Source: Halomonas sp. Y3
Lineage (GTDB): Bacteria; Pseudomonadota; Gammaproteobacteria; Pseudomonadales; Halomonadaceae
NCBI RefSeq assembly: GCF_024137965.1
Contig: NZ_CP099975.1
Location: 1,302,001-1,366,000, forward strand
Direction of reading: 5' to 3'
Length of the DNA: 64,000 bases
Part shown: in pieces, positions 1-10,092 of the stretch
How positions within the stretch are numbered: the first letter of the stretch is position 1
How the letters are laid out: the number at the start of each line of letters is the position of its first letter
The notes under the pieces: model-generated
What the model was told of the DNA's origin: nothing
What the model saw: the letters and a program-made list of their open reading frames with translations, nothing else
The model's database searches: none
Made by a program: the position numbers and the translations under genes

Positions 1-25
1 CGGCGCCCGCAGCCAAGGCAGACTC

Positions 26-619
26 ATGGCCCAGAATGACGACAGGCAGGACCCCCGCCAGCAGCGGCTGGTATGGATCGATCTGGAAATGACCGGACTC
101 GACCCGGAGAAGGAGCGCATCATCGAGGTGGCGACCCTGGTCACCGACGCTGAGCTCAACGTCGTGGCCGAGGGGCCGGTGATCGCGGTGAGCCAGCCGG
201 AGAGCCTGCTCGACGCCATGGACGCCTGGTGCACGAAGACCCACGGCGAGTCGGGGCTGACCGCCCGGGTCAAGGCGAGCGGCGTCGAGACCGCCGAAGC
301 GGAGCGGCTGACCCTCGAGTTCCTGCGCGAGCATGTGACGCCCGGCAGCTCGCCCATGTGCGGCAACAGCGTGCACCAGGATCGCCGTTTCCTGGAACGC
401 GAGATGCCCGAACTGCTGGCCTTCTTCCACTACCGCAACCTGGATGTCTCGACCCTCAAGGAGCTGGCCAAGCGTTGGAACCCCGGCGCCATGGCGGGCT
501 TCCAGAAGCGCAACGTCCACCTGGCCATGGATGACATCAAGGAGTCCATCGCCGAGCTTGCCCACTACCGCGAGACCTTCCTGCGCCTGCCGGGCCAGGA
601 GAGCGACGAGGAGGAGTAG
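26..619 (+). CDS. orn: Oligoribonuclease
   Basis: A 197-residue DEDDh-family 3'-5' exoribonuclease that degrades two- to five-nucleotide RNA fragments, and in many bacteria pGpG from cyclic-di-GMP turnover, to mononucleotides in the cytoplasm. The acidic pair of the first exonuclease motif is seen in [10 protein letters not shown] (D19, E21). The second is D119 in CGNSVHQD, and the third is H165 with D170 in VHLAMDD. Length is slightly above the roughly 180 usual because of a short charged N-terminal extension and an acidic tail. It converges on queG with a one-base gap between stop codons. Identity is very clear. Confidence 0.96.
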   Translation: MAQNDDRQDPRQQRLVWIDLEMTGLDPEKERIIEVATLVTDAELNVVAEGPVIAVSQPESLLDAMDAWCTKTHGESGLTARVKASGVETAEAERLTLEFLREHVTPGSSPMCGNSVHQDRRFLEREMPELLAFFHYRNLDVSTLKELAKRWNPGAMAGFQKRNVHLAMDDIKESIAELAHYRETFLRLPGQESDEEE

Positions 620-620
620 G

Positions 621-1721
621 TCAGCCGCTGGCGATCAGCGCCTGGCGCTTCTCTCGCTGGCGGGCCAGCGCCCAGCGCACGTGTTCGCGGACCAGATCGG
701 AGGGGTAGGGCAGCCGTGCCCTGAGGGCGGCCTCCACGGCCTCGCTCCAGGGGGCGTTGCCGAGCCCCACGGCGAGGTTGCGCAGCCAGCGGGCGTAGCC
801 GATGCGGCGTATGGGGCTGCCGGCGGTCTTCTCCAGGAACTCCTCCTCGCCCCAGGCGAAGAGCGCCAGCAGGCTGGCGCGGTCCAGGTCGTGGCGCGGC
901 GCGAAGTCGGGCTCCTGGCTCACCCGGGCAAAGCGGGTGAAGGGGCAGACCAGCTGGCAGTCGTCGCAGCCGAACACTCGGTTGCCCATGGCCTCCCGGT
1001 AGCGCTCGGGGATGGCGCCATGCAGCTCGATGGTGAGGTAGGAGATGCAGGCCCGGGCATCCACCACCCGGTCCTCGACGATGGCGTCGGTGGGACAGGC
1101 GGTGCGGCAGGCGCTGCAGCTGCCGCAGTGCTCGCTCTCGAAGGGCGGGTCCACCGGCAGCGGCAGGTCGGTGTAGAGCTCACCCAGGAAGAAGAGCGAG
1201 CCCGCCTTCGGGTTGAGCAGCATGGCGTTCTTGCCGAACCAGCCGAGTCCCGCCTTGCGGGCCAGCGCCCGCTCCATCACCGGCGCGGAGTCCACGAAGG
1301 CGCGATAGCCGAAGGGCCCCACCTCGGCCTCGATCCATTTCGCCAGCGTCGCCAGGCGCTTGCGCATCAGCTTGTGGTAGTCGCGGCCGGTGGCGTAGCG
1401 CGACACATAGGCGCGCTCGGGCTGGCCCAGCACCTTGGCGGTCTCCACCTCCGCGGGCAGGTAGTCCAGGCGCACACTGATCACCCGGATCGTACCCGGC
1501 TCCAGCTCGGCGGGGCGGGTGCGCTTGGTGCCATGCTTGGCCATGAAGCCCATCTCGCCGTGGTAGCCGGCGGCCAGCCAGCGCTCGAGGCGCGCCTCGT
1601 CCTCGGCCAGGTCCACGTCGGTGATGCCCAGCTGCTGAAAGCCGAGCTCGCGGCCCCAGGCCTTGATGCGCTCGGCCAGGGGATAAAGGTGGGCGTCGGC
1701 GGGGGCAGACGGGTCGGACAT
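621..1721 (-). CDS. queG: Epoxyqueuosine reductase
   Basis: Reduces epoxyqueuosine to queuosine in tRNA, the last step of queuosine synthesis, using cobalamin and two [4Fe-4S] clusters. Two cysteine clusters are visible: one begins CGSCSACRTACP and the second is CDDCQLVCP. The active-site region contains AFVDSAPVMERALARKAGLG. I start at the ATG at 1721 (MSDPSAPADAH), giving 366 residues, because the longer frame would run through the nnr promoter region and adds a 42-residue tail unlike the family. The nearby cobO gene (15 kb) supplies adenosylated corrinoid, although QueG itself uses cob(II)alamin. Divergent from nnr. Confidence 0.95.
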   Translation of the reverse strand: MSDPSAPADAHLYPLAERIKAWGRELGFQQLGITDVDLAEDEARLERWLAAGYHGEMGFMAKHGTKRTRPAELEPGTIRVISVRLDYLPAEVETAKVLGQPERAYVSRYATGRDYHKLMRKRLATLAKWIEAEVGPFGYRAFVDSAPVMERALARKAGLGWFGKNAMLLNPKAGSLFFLGELYTDLPLPVDPPFESEHCGSCSACRTACPTDAIVEDRVVDARACISYLTIELHGAIPERYREAMGNRVFGCDDCQLVCPFTRFARVSQEPDFAPRHDLDRASLLALFAWGEEEFLEKTAGSPIRRIGYARWLRNLAVGLGNAPWSEAVEAALRARLPYPSDLVREHVRWALARQREKRQALIASG

Positions 1722-1756
1722 GATCGCGGAAACACCATGCAGGGAGGCCTCGCCAC

Positions 1757-1784
1757 TTGGCGCAGGCCGGGAAGGCTTTACACT
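1757..1784 (+). promoter_or_regulatory. Probable sigma-70 promoter of nnr
   Basis: TTGGCG (1757-1762) and TACACT (1779-1784) are separated by 16 bases. They lie about 50 bases upstream of the nnr start, within the divergent queG-nnr gap. The match is seen in sequence; activity is inferred. Confidence 0.5.
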
Positions 1785-1836
1785 ATTCGTCAGTCGATAC
1801 CGCCATGGTAAAGCATTGCCCCTCGGGAGACACCGC

Positions 1837-3363
1837 ATGACCGCCACCAGCGTCCATCCCGCGCCGCCGCTGCGCCCCCTCTATCGCGCCGAGCAGGTGC
1901 GCGAGCTCGACCGACGCACCATCGCCGGCGGCATCCAGGGCTTCGCCCTGATGCAGCGGGCCAGCGCAGCCGCCTGGCAGCGGCTGCGTGAGCGCTGGCC
2001 CGAGGCGCGCGCGCTCACGGTGCTCTGCGGCGCCGGCAACAACGGCGGCGACGGCCATGTGCTGGCGGCCCTGGCCGCCGCGGAAGGGCTCGCCGTGCAG
2101 CGTATCCTGCTCAAGGGCATCGACGAGCTCGCAGGCGACGCCCGCCTGGCCGCCGAGATGGCCACGGCGGCGGGCGTCGGCGCCGAGCCCTGGGCGCCCG
2201 GCATGGCCTTCACCGGCGAGCTGGTGGTGGATGCGCTGCTCGGCACCGGGCTTGCCGGCGAGGTGCGCGGCGCCTTCCGGGAGGCGATCGCGGCGGTCAA
2301 CGCCAGCGGCCTGCCCGTATACGCCATCGATATCCCCTCCGGGCTGCATGCCGATACCGGCGTCGTGCTGGGCGAGGCGGTGCGGGCCAGCGCCACGGTC
2401 ACCTTTATCGGTGACAAGCTGGGGCTGCATACCGGGGCGGCGGCGGAGCACGTCGGCGAGCTGGCCTTTCGGTCGCTCGGGGTGGACGCCCTGGCCGAGA
2501 CGGACCTGGTGCCCGCCGCCCGGCTGCTCGACGAGTCCCTGCTCGAGGCCTGGCTGCCTCCCCGGCCCCGCAGCGCCCACAAGGGCGACTGCGGCCATGC
2601 GCTGATCCTGGGCGGGGCGCCGGGCTTTGGCGGGGCGGCCTTGCTGGCCGCCGAGGCCTGCGCCCGGCTGGGCGCCGGCAAGGTGAGCCTGGCCACCGCC
2701 CCCGAGCACGTTACGGCGAGCCTGGTGCGACGCCCGGAGGTGATGGCCCACGGGGTGCGCGGCGCGTCGGATCTCGGCACGCTGCCTGCCCTGGCCGACG
2801 TGCTGGTGGTGGGCCCGGGCCTGGGGCAGGGAAGCTGGGGGCAGGCCATGCTGCAGGCGGCACTCGAGGCCGAGCGGCCGCTGGTGGTGGATGCCGACGC
2901 TCTCAACCTGCTGGCCGAGCGCTTCTCCGGCACGCGCCGCGACAACTGGATCCTGACGCCACACCCCGGAGAGGCCGCCCGGCTGCTGGGCGGCTCCGCC
3001 GCCGAGGTCGAGGCGGACCGCCCCGCCGCGGCCCTGGCCCTGCGCGAGCGCTTCGGTGGCGTGGTGGTGCTCAAGGGGGCCGGGACCCTGGTGGCCGGGC
3101 CCGAGGGCCTCGTGGTCTGCCCCTTCGGCAACCCGGGAATGGCCAGCGGCGGCATGGGCGATTCGCTCTCCGGCATGCTTGGGGCCCTGCTGGCCCAGGG
3201 CCTGCCCCTGGAGGCCGCCGCCCGGCTCGGTGTGCTGGTGCACGCCCTGGCCGCGGATCTCGCCGCCGCGAACGCCGGGGAGCGTGGTCTGCTGGCCGGT
3301 GATCTGGCATCCTATGCGCGAATTCTGGTCAATCCGACTATCAGCGGGACAATGGGGCGGTGA
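1837..3363 (+). CDS. nnr: Bifunctional NAD(P)H-hydrate epimerase / ADP-dependent NAD(P)H-hydrate dehydratase
   Basis: Repairs damaged NAD(P)H hydrates: the N-terminal YjeF_N domain (about residues 15-225) epimerises the R form and the C-terminal ribokinase-like domain (about 235-500) dehydrates the S form using ADP. The epimerase motif NNGGDGHVLA and the dehydratase glycine-rich segment GNPGMASGGMGD are present. The start at 1837 is preceded by CGGGAGA and begins MTATSVHP; length 508 residues is normal for the fused protein. tsaE, amiC and mutL follow at almost no spacing, as in many gammaproteobacteria, so this is probably the first gene of a repair and cell-wall operon. Confidence 0.95.
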   Translation: MTATSVHPAPPLRPLYRAEQVRELDRRTIAGGIQGFALMQRASAAAWQRLRERWPEARALTVLCGAGNNGGDGHVLAALAAAEGLAVQRILLKGIDELAGDARLAAEMATAAGVGAEPWAPGMAFTGELVVDALLGTGLAGEVRGAFREAIAAVNASGLPVYAIDIPSGLHADTGVVLGEAVRASATVTFIGDKLGLHTGAAAEHVGELAFRSLGVDALAETDLVPAARLLDESLLEAWLPPRPRSAHKGDCGHALILGGAPGFGGAALLAAEACARLGAGKVSLATAPEHVTASLVRRPEVMAHGVRGASDLGTLPALADVLVVGPGLGQGSWGQAMLQAALEAERPLVVDADALNLLAERFSGTRRDNWILTPHPGEAARLLGGSAAEVEADRPAAALALRERFGGVVVLKGAGTLVAGPEGLVVCPFGNPGMASGGMGDSLSGMLGALLAQGLPLEAAARLGVLVHALAADLAAANAGERGLLAGDLASYARILVNPTISGTMGR

Positions 3364-3365
3364 CG

Positions 3366-3872
3366 ATGCGGCTGCGACTCGATGATGAAGCGCGTCAGGT
3401 GACCCTGGGCGAGTGCCTGGGGCGGGCCCTGGAGGGGCGTGGGCGAGTCTACCTCGAGGGGGAGCTGGGGGCCGGCAAGACCACCCTGACCCGCGGGGTG
3501 CTGCGCGCCTATGGCCACGCCGGAGCGGTCAAGAGCCCCACCTATACCCTGGTGGAGCCCTATGAGCTCGAGAACGCCCGGATTCACCATTTCGACCTCT
3601 ATCGGCTGGGTGACCCCGAGGAGCTGGAGTTTATCGGCGGCCGCGACCTCTTCGACGATGACGCCCTCTGCCTGGTGGAGTGGCCCAGCCGCGGCGAGGG
3701 CTGGCTGCCCGAGCCCGACCTGCGGATCACCCTGACCCTGGCCGGCCCTGGCCGCCTGGCTCGCCTCGAGGCCGTAAGCGAGCTCGGCGAGCGGGTCATG
3801 GCGAGGCTCGCGGCGATGCCCGCCCTGGCCGGCTGCGCCGACACCGCGGAGGAGGGCGAGACGCCACGATGA
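3366..3872 (+). CDS. tsaE: tRNA threonylcarbamoyladenosine synthesis ATPase TsaE
   Basis: P-loop ATPase that works with TsaB and TsaD to make threonylcarbamoyl-adenosine at position 37 of ANN-decoding tRNAs. The Walker A sequence is GELGAGKTTLTRG, followed by the conserved SPTYTLVEPYE segment. I prefer the ATG at 3366 over the in-frame GTG at 3360, because GGGG upstream is better spaced for it. That leaves 168 residues, close to the usual 150-160. The gene starts two bases after the nnr stop and overlaps amiC by four bases (ATGA), which suggests translational coupling. Confidence 0.93.
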   Translation: MRLRLDDEARQVTLGECLGRALEGRGRVYLEGELGAGKTTLTRGVLRAYGHAGAVKSPTYTLVEPYELENARIHHFDLYRLGDPEELEFIGGRDLFDDDALCLVEWPSRGEGWLPEPDLRITLTLAGPGRLARLEAVSELGERVMARLAAMPALAGCADTAEEGETPR

Positions 3873-5314
3873 TCAAGCGGATGCTGCGCGGCCTTCTGGT
3901 CGCAACCCTGCTGTGGCTGCCTCTGACCGGGCTGCAGGCCGCCGAGGTGGAGAACGTGCGCCTCTGGGCGGCCCCGGACCATGCCCGCCTGGTCTTCGAC
4001 CTCTCCGGGCCGGCCAGCGCCAGCGTCTTCGGGCTGGACAGCCCCAGGCGCCTGGTGGTCGACCTCGATGACAGCCGCATGGCTGCGGACGTCGCCGGCA
4101 TCGACCTCTCCGGCAGCGCCATCAGCCGCATTCGCACCGGGGTGCGGGACGGTGGCGGCCTGCGCGTGGTGCTCGAGCTCGAGCGCGAGGTGGAGCCGCG
4201 CCATTTCAGCCTGGCACCCAACGACCAGTACGGCCATCGCCTGGTGGTGGACCTCGAGTACCCCGGCGAGAGCGCCGTCCAGGATCCCATCGACCCCATC
4301 GAGGCGATGCTCCGCGAGCAGGAGATCGCCGCCAATCGGGCCCGGGCCGAGTCCGGGAGTGAGCCGGAGCGGGTGGTGCCGGAGGCGGCGGTGGCGCTGC
4401 AGCAGGCTCAGCCCCACCCCAGGCGCGATATCATCATCGCCATCGACCCCGGCCACGGCGGCGAGGACCCGGGGGCCATCGGCCCCGGCGGCACCCGCGA
4501 GAAGGACGTGGTGATGGAGATCTCCCGGCGCCTGCAGCGGCTGGTGGATGAGGCCGAAGGCTTCCGGGCCGTCATGATCCGCGACGGCGACTACTATGTG
4601 GGACTGCGCCAGCGCACCCAGATCGCCCGGGAGCAGAAGGCCGACTTCTTCGTCTCCATCCATGCCGACGCCTTTACCAGCCCGCGCCCCCAGGGCAGTT
4701 CGGTTTATGCCCTCTCCCAGCGCGGTGCCACCTCGGAGACCGCCCAGTGGCTGGCGGAGAGCGAGAACCGCGCCGACCTGATCGGCGGCGTGGATGGCAA
4801 CCTCTCCCTGCGCGACAAGGACGAGGTGCTGCGCGGCGTGCTGCTCGACCTCACCATGACCGCCACCCTCAACGACTCCCTCTCCATCGGCGGCCAGGTG
4901 CTCGACCAGCTGGGGCGGGTCAATCGCCTGCATCGCAACCGGGTGGAGCAGGCCGGCTTCATGGTCCTCAAGTCGCCGGATATCCCCTCGCTGCTGATCG
5001 AGGCGGGGTTCATCTCCAACCCCGACGAGGAGCGTCGCCTGCGCGATCCGAGCCACCAGCAGAACCTGGCCCGGGCGATCTTCGCCGGCCTTCAGGACCA
5101 CTTCCGCCGCAACCCGCCGCCGGCCAGCCTGCTGGCCTGGCAGCGCGACAACAACCGCAGCACCGGCGGCAACGAGTATCGGATCCAGCCCGGCGATACG
5201 CTCTCGCAGATCGCCGCTCGCCACAACGTTTCGACGAGCCGCCTCAAGCAGGCCAACGAGCTCAACGGCGACGTGATCCGCGTGGGCCAGGTGCTGCGCA
5301 TTCCCCGTTCCTGA
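3869..5314 (+). CDS. amiC: N-acetylmuramoyl-L-alanine amidase (AmiB/AmiC type) with AMIN and LysM domains
   Basis: Periplasmic zinc amidase that cleaves the peptide stem from N-acetylmuramic acid and helps daughter cells separate. The 481-residue protein has a signal peptide (cleavage near LQA-A at about residue 23), an AMIN septum-targeting domain (about 25-125), a catalytic Amidase_3 domain and a C-terminal LysM domain ([17 protein letters not shown]). Zinc and catalytic residues appear in [12 protein letters not shown] (H196), VSIHAD and LIEAGFISN. The ATG at 3869 overlaps the tsaE stop. AmiB and AmiC cannot be separated from sequence alone; the LysM tail next to mutL resembles AmiB of enterics. 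Confidence 0.93.
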   Translation: MIKRMLRGLLVATLLWLPLTGLQAAEVENVRLWAAPDHARLVFDLSGPASASVFGLDSPRRLVVDLDDSRMAADVAGIDLSGSAISRIRTGVRDGGGLRVVLELEREVEPRHFSLAPNDQYGHRLVVDLEYPGESAVQDPIDPIEAMLREQEIAANRARAESGSEPERVVPEAAVALQQAQPHPRRDIIIAIDPGHGGEDPGAIGPGGTREKDVVMEISRRLQRLVDEAEGFRAVMIRDGDYYVGLRQRTQIAREQKADFFVSIHADAFTSPRPQGSSVYALSQRGATSETAQWLAESENRADLIGGVDGNLSLRDKDEVLRGVLLDLTMTATLNDSLSIGGQVLDQLGRVNRLHRNRVEQAGFMVLKSPDIPSLLIEAGFISNPDEERRLRDPSHQQNLARAIFAGLQDHFRRNPPPASLLAWQRDNNRSTGGNEYRIQPGDTLSQIAARHNVSTSRLKQANELNGDVIRVGQVLRIPRS

Positions 5315-5337
5315 GCGTCCAGCGTGCATGGAGAGAT

Positions 5338-7302
5338 ATGTCTGAACAGCGCCGTATCCGGGTCCTTGACCCGCGTCTTGCCAACCAGATCGCCGCCGGC
5401 GAGGTGGTGGAGCGCCCGGCCTCGGTGGTCAAGGAGCTGGTGGAAAACGCCATCGACGCCGGCAGCACGCGTATCGAGGTGGAGCTGGAGGCGGGCGGTG
5501 CCCGGCTGATCCGGGTGCGTGACGACGGCAGCGGCATCGCCGAGGAGGACCTCCCCCTCGCCCTGTCGCGCCACGCCACCAGCAAGATCCTCTCCCTGGA
5601 GGAGCTCGAGGGGGTGGCGAGCCTCGGCTTTCGCGGCGAGGCGCTCGCCTCGATCAGCTCGGTCTCGCGTCTGGAGCTGACCTCCAATGCCGCCGATGAC
5701 CCCACCGCCGGCTGGCGGGTGGTGGCCGAGGGGCGCAACATGGAGCCCCGGGTCAGCCCGGCACCGCACCCCAGGGGCACCTCGGTGACGGTGCGCGACC
5801 TCTTCTTCAACACGCCGGCCCGGCGCAAGTTCCTGCGCACCGAGAAGACCGAGTTCAGCCACGTGGAGGAGGCCTTCCGCCGCCAGGCGCTCTCCCGCTA
5901 CGACATCGGCTGGATCCTGCGCCACAACCAGAAGACCCTCCACCAGCTGCGTCCCGGGGACGACCAGGCCAGCCGTGAGCGACGCATCGCCTCGCTGCTC
6001 GGCAAAGCGTTCCTGGAGAACGCCCTGCACCTGGACCTTGCGGCTTCCGGCCTGCGTCTCTGGGGCTGGGTGGGGCTGCCCACCCACTCCCGGGCCCAGG
6101 CCGACCAGCAGTACTTCTTCGTCAACGGACGCGTGGTGCGCGACCGCCTGGTGGCCCATGCGGTGCGCCAGGCCTACCGCGACGTGCTCTTCGCTGGCCG
6201 TCATCCGGTCTTCGTGCTCTACCTGGAGGTGGATCCCACGGTGGTGGACGTCAACGTCCATCCCACCAAGCACGAGGTGCGCTTCCGGGATGGCCGCCTG
6301 GTCCACGACTTCCTCTTCTCCAGCCTGCATCGGGCCCTGGGGGAGGCGAGGGCCGGCCAGCCGGGGACGGGCCAGTCGGATGAGCTGCCGGCTGGCGATG
6401 GCGCCGAGGCCGATGGCGGTGAGCCCCAAGAGGCAGGGCAGGTGCGGGAACGCGACGCCCGCTGGGAGCAGCAGCCCATGGCGCTGCCGGGACGGGAGGA
6501 GGGCGAGCGGGTGACGCCGGATCGCGTCCGCGCCTTCATGGAGGGCTACCGCAGCCTGCATCCGAGCCACGAGGAGACGCTGCTGACGCCCCAGCCTGCG
6601 GCGCCCCGGGCCGAGGGGAGCGGTGTCGGCGGCAGCGCCGCCGGGGTGGCCCTGGCCGAGCGCCAGGCGGTGCAGGCCGCCCGTCGTCCGTCGCTGCCCG
6701 AGGCCGATGACACCCGGGCGCCGCCGCTGGGCTACGCCATCGCCCAGCTCCACGGCGTCTATATCCTCGCCCAGAGCGAGCGTGGCCTGATCCTGGTGGA
6801 CATGCACGCCGCCCACGAGCGCATCGTCTACGAGCGCATGAAGACCCAGGTACACGGCGGGCGGCTGGATGCCCAGCCGCTGCTGGTGCCGGTGTCGCTG
6901 GCCGCCAGCGCCGCCGAGGTGGCCACCGCCGAGGCGGAGCGCGACGCCTTCGCCCGCTTCGGCGTGGAGCTCGACGTGGCCGGCCCCGAGACCCTGCTGG
7001 TGCGCCAGCTGCCGGCGCTGCTCGCCGACGCCGACGTGGAGCCGCTGGTGCGCGACATGCTCGCCGACCTGGAGCGCTACGGCCGCTCCGACCGCCTCGA
7101 GGCCCATGTCAACGAGCTGCTTTCCACCATGGCTTGCCATGGCAGCGTGCGCGCCAATCGTCAGCTGACGACTGCCGAGATGAACGCCCTGCTGCGCGAC
7201 ATGGAGCGCACCGAGCGCAGCGGCCAGTGCAACCACGGCCGCCCCACCTGGACCGAGATGAGCATGAAGGACCTGGACCGGCTCTTCATGAGGGGGCAGT
7301 AG
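5338..7302 (+). CDS. mutL: DNA mismatch repair protein MutL
   Basis: Couples MutS recognition of mismatches to strand incision. The N-terminal GHKL ATPase is complete: [17 protein letters not shown] and [10 protein letters not shown]. The C-terminal dimerisation domain carries [12 protein letters not shown] (D488), almost the endonuclease motif DQHA-x2-E-x4-E, and also ACHGSVRAN and CNHGRPT. This indicates an incising MutL of the Pseudomonas type rather than the E. coli type that depends on MutH. Start ATG at 5338 follows GGAGAGAT; length 654 residues. Between the domains is a Gly/Ala/Glu-rich linker of about 130 residues. Confidence 0.95.
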   Translation: MSEQRRIRVLDPRLANQIAAGEVVERPASVVKELVENAIDAGSTRIEVELEAGGARLIRVRDDGSGIAEEDLPLALSRHATSKILSLEELEGVASLGFRGEALASISSVSRLELTSNAADDPTAGWRVVAEGRNMEPRVSPAPHPRGTSVTVRDLFFNTPARRKFLRTEKTEFSHVEEAFRRQALSRYDIGWILRHNQKTLHQLRPGDDQASRERRIASLLGKAFLENALHLDLAASGLRLWGWVGLPTHSRAQADQQYFFVNGRVVRDRLVAHAVRQAYRDVLFAGRHPVFVLYLEVDPTVVDVNVHPTKHEVRFRDGRLVHDFLFSSLHRALGEARAGQPGTGQSDELPAGDGAEADGGEPQEAGQVRERDARWEQQPMALPGREEGERVTPDRVRAFMEGYRSLHPSHEETLLTPQPAAPRAEGSGVGGSAAGVALAERQAVQAARRPSLPEADDTRAPPLGYAIAQLHGVYILAQSERGLILVDMHAAHERIVYERMKTQVHGGRLDAQPLLVPVSLAASAAEVATAEAERDAFARFGVELDVAGPETLLVRQLPALLADADVEPLVRDMLADLERYGRSDRLEAHVNELLSTMACHGSVRANRQLTTAEMNALLRDMERTERSGQCNHGRPTWTEMSMKDLDRLFMRGQ

Positions 7303-7306
7303 TTCG

Positions 7307-8245
7307 ATGCCGGATACCCGCCCTCCCGCCATCCTGCTGGTGGGGCCCACCGCCGCCGGCAAGACCGAGCTGGCCATCGCCCTCCACGAGCGGCTCGGTT
7401 GCGAGCTGATCAGCGTCGACTCCGCCATGGTCTACCGCGGCATGGATATCGGCAGCGCCAAGCCCTCCGCGGAAGAGCTCGCCCGGGCCCCCCACCGGCT
7501 GATCGACATCCGCGACCCCGCCGAGCCCTACTCGGCGGCGGAGTTCCGCGCGGACGCCCTGCGCGATATGCGACAGATCAGCGCAGCCGGCGGGGTGCCG
7601 CTGCTGGTGGGCGGCACCATGATGTATCTCCGGCAGCTGCTGCACGGGGTGGCCAACCTGCCCTCCTCGGACCCGGCGGTGCGCGCCGAGCTGGCCGCCG
7701 AGGCGCGCGCCCGGGGGCTCGCTGCCCTGCACGCCGAGCTCGCCCGGGTCGATCCGGCCTCGGCGGCGCGCATCCATCCCAACGACCCTCAGCGGCTGAT
7801 GCGGGCGCTGGAGGTCTATCGCCTCAGCGGTCGGTCGCTCAGCGAGCTGTGGGCCGAGCAGCGAGCGGAAACCTTTCCCTGGCGTACGCTGTCGATAGGG
7901 CTCGCACCCTCGGATCGCAGCGTACTCCACCAGCGTATCGCCCGGCGTTTCGATGCCATGCTGGAGGCGGGCTTTCTCGATGAGGTGGCGGCGCTGCGCT
8001 CCCGCGGCGACCTCTCCCTCGACCTGCCGTCGATGAAGAGCGTCGGCTACCGCCAGGCCTGGGAGTACCTCGACGGCGAGCATGACCTCGAGACCCTGCG
8101 CCATCGCGGCATCGTCGCCACCCGCCAGCTGGCCAAGCGTCAGCTGACCTGGATGCGCAGCTGGGAGGGGCTTGCCTGGGTCGACAGCCTGGGGCCTGAC
8201 CCCCTGGGCGAAGTGCTGAAACTCGTGCGCAATTTCGGCACTTAG
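7307..8245 (+). CDS. miaA: tRNA dimethylallyltransferase
   Basis: Transfers a dimethylallyl group to N6 of A37 in tRNAs that read codons beginning with U. The P-loop is GPTAAGKTE at residues 11-19, followed by the conserved [16 protein letters not shown] and HRLIDIRDP segments. Length 312 residues is normal. It starts four bases after mutL. The product is the substrate of MiaB, whose gene near 57 kb is frameshifted in this sequence. hfq follows after a 123-base gap, matching the classical miaA-hfq-hflX order. Confidence 0.96.
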   Translation: MPDTRPPAILLVGPTAAGKTELAIALHERLGCELISVDSAMVYRGMDIGSAKPSAEELARAPHRLIDIRDPAEPYSAAEFRADALRDMRQISAAGGVPLLVGGTMMYLRQLLHGVANLPSSDPAVRAELAAEARARGLAALHAELARVDPASAARIHPNDPQRLMRALEVYRLSGRSLSELWAEQRAETFPWRTLSIGLAPSDRSVLHQRIARRFDAMLEAGFLDEVAALRSRGDLSLDLPSMKSVGYRQAWEYLDGEHDLETLRHRGIVATRQLAKRQLTWMRSWEGLAWVDSLGPDPLGEVLKLVRNFGT

Positions 8246-8368
8246 CGTAAGATACGCCTTTCACGAGCCGGGTAGCCGGGCCCCTCGCGGCGTCGGCGAT
8301 GCCAGTGAGGCAACAGCAGTACGTCACGAAATAACATCAACCCCAGAGACAATTTCAGGGAGAGCAAC

Positions 8369-8617
8369 ATGTCCAAAGGGCAGTCCCTTCAAGATCCGTA
8401 CCTGAACATTCTGCGCAAGGAGCGCATCCCGGTATCGATCTTCCTGGTTAACGGCATCAAGCTGCAGGGCCAGATCGAATCCTTCGACCAGTTTGTCATT
8501 CTGCTGCGCAACACCGTGAGCCAGATGGTCTACAAGCACGCCATCTCCACCGTGGTGCCGTCGCGCAACGTGCGCCTTCCGGCCCAGGATCCTGCCGCGC
8601 AGCAGGAAACCCAGTGA
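8369..8617 (+). CDS. hfq: RNA chaperone Hfq
   Basis: Sm-like hexameric RNA chaperone that pairs small RNAs with mRNAs. The 82-residue protein has the standard opening [13 protein letters not shown], the Sm1 core ([18 protein letters not shown]) and the Sm2 signature [12 protein letters not shown]. The C-terminal tail is short, about 15 residues, compared with the enteric form. A GGGAGAG ribosome site precedes the ATG. hflX begins eight bases downstream, so the two are probably co-transcribed. Confidence 0.98.
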   Translation: MSKGQSLQDPYLNILRKERIPVSIFLVNGIKLQGQIESFDQFVILLRNTVSQMVYKHAISTVVPSRNVRLPAQDPAAQQETQ

Positions 8618-8625
8618 GGTAGTGA

Positions 8626-9960
8626 TTGTTTTTCGAACGTCCCGACGCCGGTGAAACGGCCGTACTCGTCCATGTGGATTTCCAGGACGAAAAGGAGCGC
8701 GAGGATGCGGGCGAGTTCCTCGAACTCGTTCGCTCCTCCGGTGCCGACCCTGCCACGCTGCTGACCGGCAGCCGCAGTCGTCCCGATCCGCGCACCTTCG
8801 TGGGCTCCGGCAAGGTGGAAGAGCTGCGCGACGCGCTCAAGGTCCACGGCGCCGAGCTTGTCCTCTTCAACCACGCCCTGAGCCCGTCCCAGGAGCGCAA
8901 CCTCGAGCGCGAGCTCAAGTGCCGCGTGCTCGACCGCACCGGCCTGATCCTCGATATCTTCGCCCAGCGGGCGCGCACCCACGAGGGCAAGCTGCAGGTG
9001 GAGCTGGCCCAGCTCGAGTACATGTCCACTCGGCTGGTGCGCGGCTGGACTCACCTGGAGCGACAGAAGGGCGGTATCGGCCTGCGCGGCCCGGGTGAGA
9101 CTCAGCTCGAGACCGACCGGCGCCTGCTGCGGGCGCGCATCAAGGCGATCCACAAGCGCCTCGACAAGGTGCGCGTCCAGCGCGAGCAGAATCGGCGCTC
9201 CCGGGCCCGGGCCGAGATTCCCAGCGTCTCGCTGGTGGGCTACACCAACGCCGGCAAGTCAACGCTGTTCAACGCCCTGACCGCTTCCGAGGTCTATGCG
9301 GCCGACCAGCTCTTCGCTACCCTCGACCCCACGCTGCGGCGCCTGGAGATCGAGGACGTGGGGCCGGTGGTGCTGGCCGACACGGTCGGCTTCATCCGCC
9401 ACCTGCCCCACAAGCTGGTGGAGGCGTTTCGCGCGACCCTGCAGGAGGCCGCCGAGGCCACCCTGCTGGTGCACGTGATCGACGCCGCCGACCCGGACCG
9501 TGAGCTCAACGTCGAGCAGGTCGAGTCGGTGCTCCATGAGATCGGCGCCCTGGAGGTGCCGATGCTCAAGGTAATGAACAAGATCGACCTGCTCGACAGC
9601 GCCCCGCGCATCGAGCGCGACGGCGAGGGCCGCCCCGAAGTGGTGTGGCTCTCGGCCAAGGAAGGGAAGGGGCTCGAGCTGCTGGCCGAGGCCCTGGCCG
9701 AGCGGCTGGCGGAAGACGTGCTCGAATTTTCCCTCAGCCTGGCCCCGGCGCAGGGCAAGCTGCGCGCGGCGCTCCACGAGCTGGGGGCGGTGCGCGATGA
9801 GACCTTCGACGAGGAGGGGCTCACCCGGCTGCAGGTCAGGCTGCCGCGCCGCGACTTCCTGCAGCTGATGGCGCGGCTCGGCGAGCGCGCCGACGACTAC
9901 CTCCCGGCCGCGCTGCAGGAGCGCGAGGCCTGGGAGGAGACGCTTCAGGAAGGCAGGTAG
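8626..9960 (+). CDS. hflX: Ribosome-associated GTPase HflX
   Basis: GTPase that binds the 50S subunit and splits stalled ribosomes after heat or antibiotic stress. N-terminal HflX domain includes DRTGLILDIFAQRA and the glycine-rich linker GGIGLRGPGETQLETDRR. GTPase motifs are GYTNAGKST (G1), DTVGFI (G3) and NKID (G4). The start is TTG at 8626, preceded by GAGGTAG. The resulting N-terminus FFERPDAGETAVLVHV aligns with known HflX proteins, which supports this rare start. Length 444 residues. Confidence 0.94.
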   Translation: MFFERPDAGETAVLVHVDFQDEKEREDAGEFLELVRSSGADPATLLTGSRSRPDPRTFVGSGKVEELRDALKVHGAELVLFNHALSPSQERNLERELKCRVLDRTGLILDIFAQRARTHEGKLQVELAQLEYMSTRLVRGWTHLERQKGGIGLRGPGETQLETDRRLLRARIKAIHKRLDKVRVQREQNRRSRARAEIPSVSLVGYTNAGKSTLFNALTASEVYAADQLFATLDPTLRRLEIEDVGPVVLADTVGFIRHLPHKLVEAFRATLQEAAEATLLVHVIDAADPDRELNVEQVESVLHEIGALEVPMLKVMNKIDLLDSAPRIERDGEGRPEVVWLSAKEGKGLELLAEALAERLAEDVLEFSLSLAPAQGKLRAALHELGAVRDETFDEEGLTRLQVRLPRRDFLQLMARLGERADDYLPAALQEREAWEETLQEGR

Positions 9961-10042
9961 GCGCCGGCAGGCGGACGACGATAACGACAAGGTCGACGGG
10001 CGCCCCGCTCCCGGCAGGGGTGCCGACAGGATCGCAACCGAG

Positions 10043-10068
10043 GCCCCGACCGGCTTGCCGGCCGGGGC
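10043..10068 (+). other. Inverted repeat between hflX and hflK
   Basis: GCCCCGACCGG (10043-10053) and CCGGCCGGGGC (10058-10068) can pair around a CTTG loop with one mismatch. No T tract follows, so it could be a processing or attenuation hairpin separating hflX from hflKC rather than a full terminator. Confidence 0.4.
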
Positions 10069-10092
10069 AGCAACGCACTATGGAGAAGACCT

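Noticed and set aside
444..1811. Long plus-strand frame opposite queG
   Set aside because: It is antisense to a well-conserved gene; its composition follows the GC-rich complementary strand and resembles no family.
1720..1836. N-terminal extension of nnr
   Set aside because: It overlaps the queG start and the promoter; conserved sequence begins only after the ATG at 1837.
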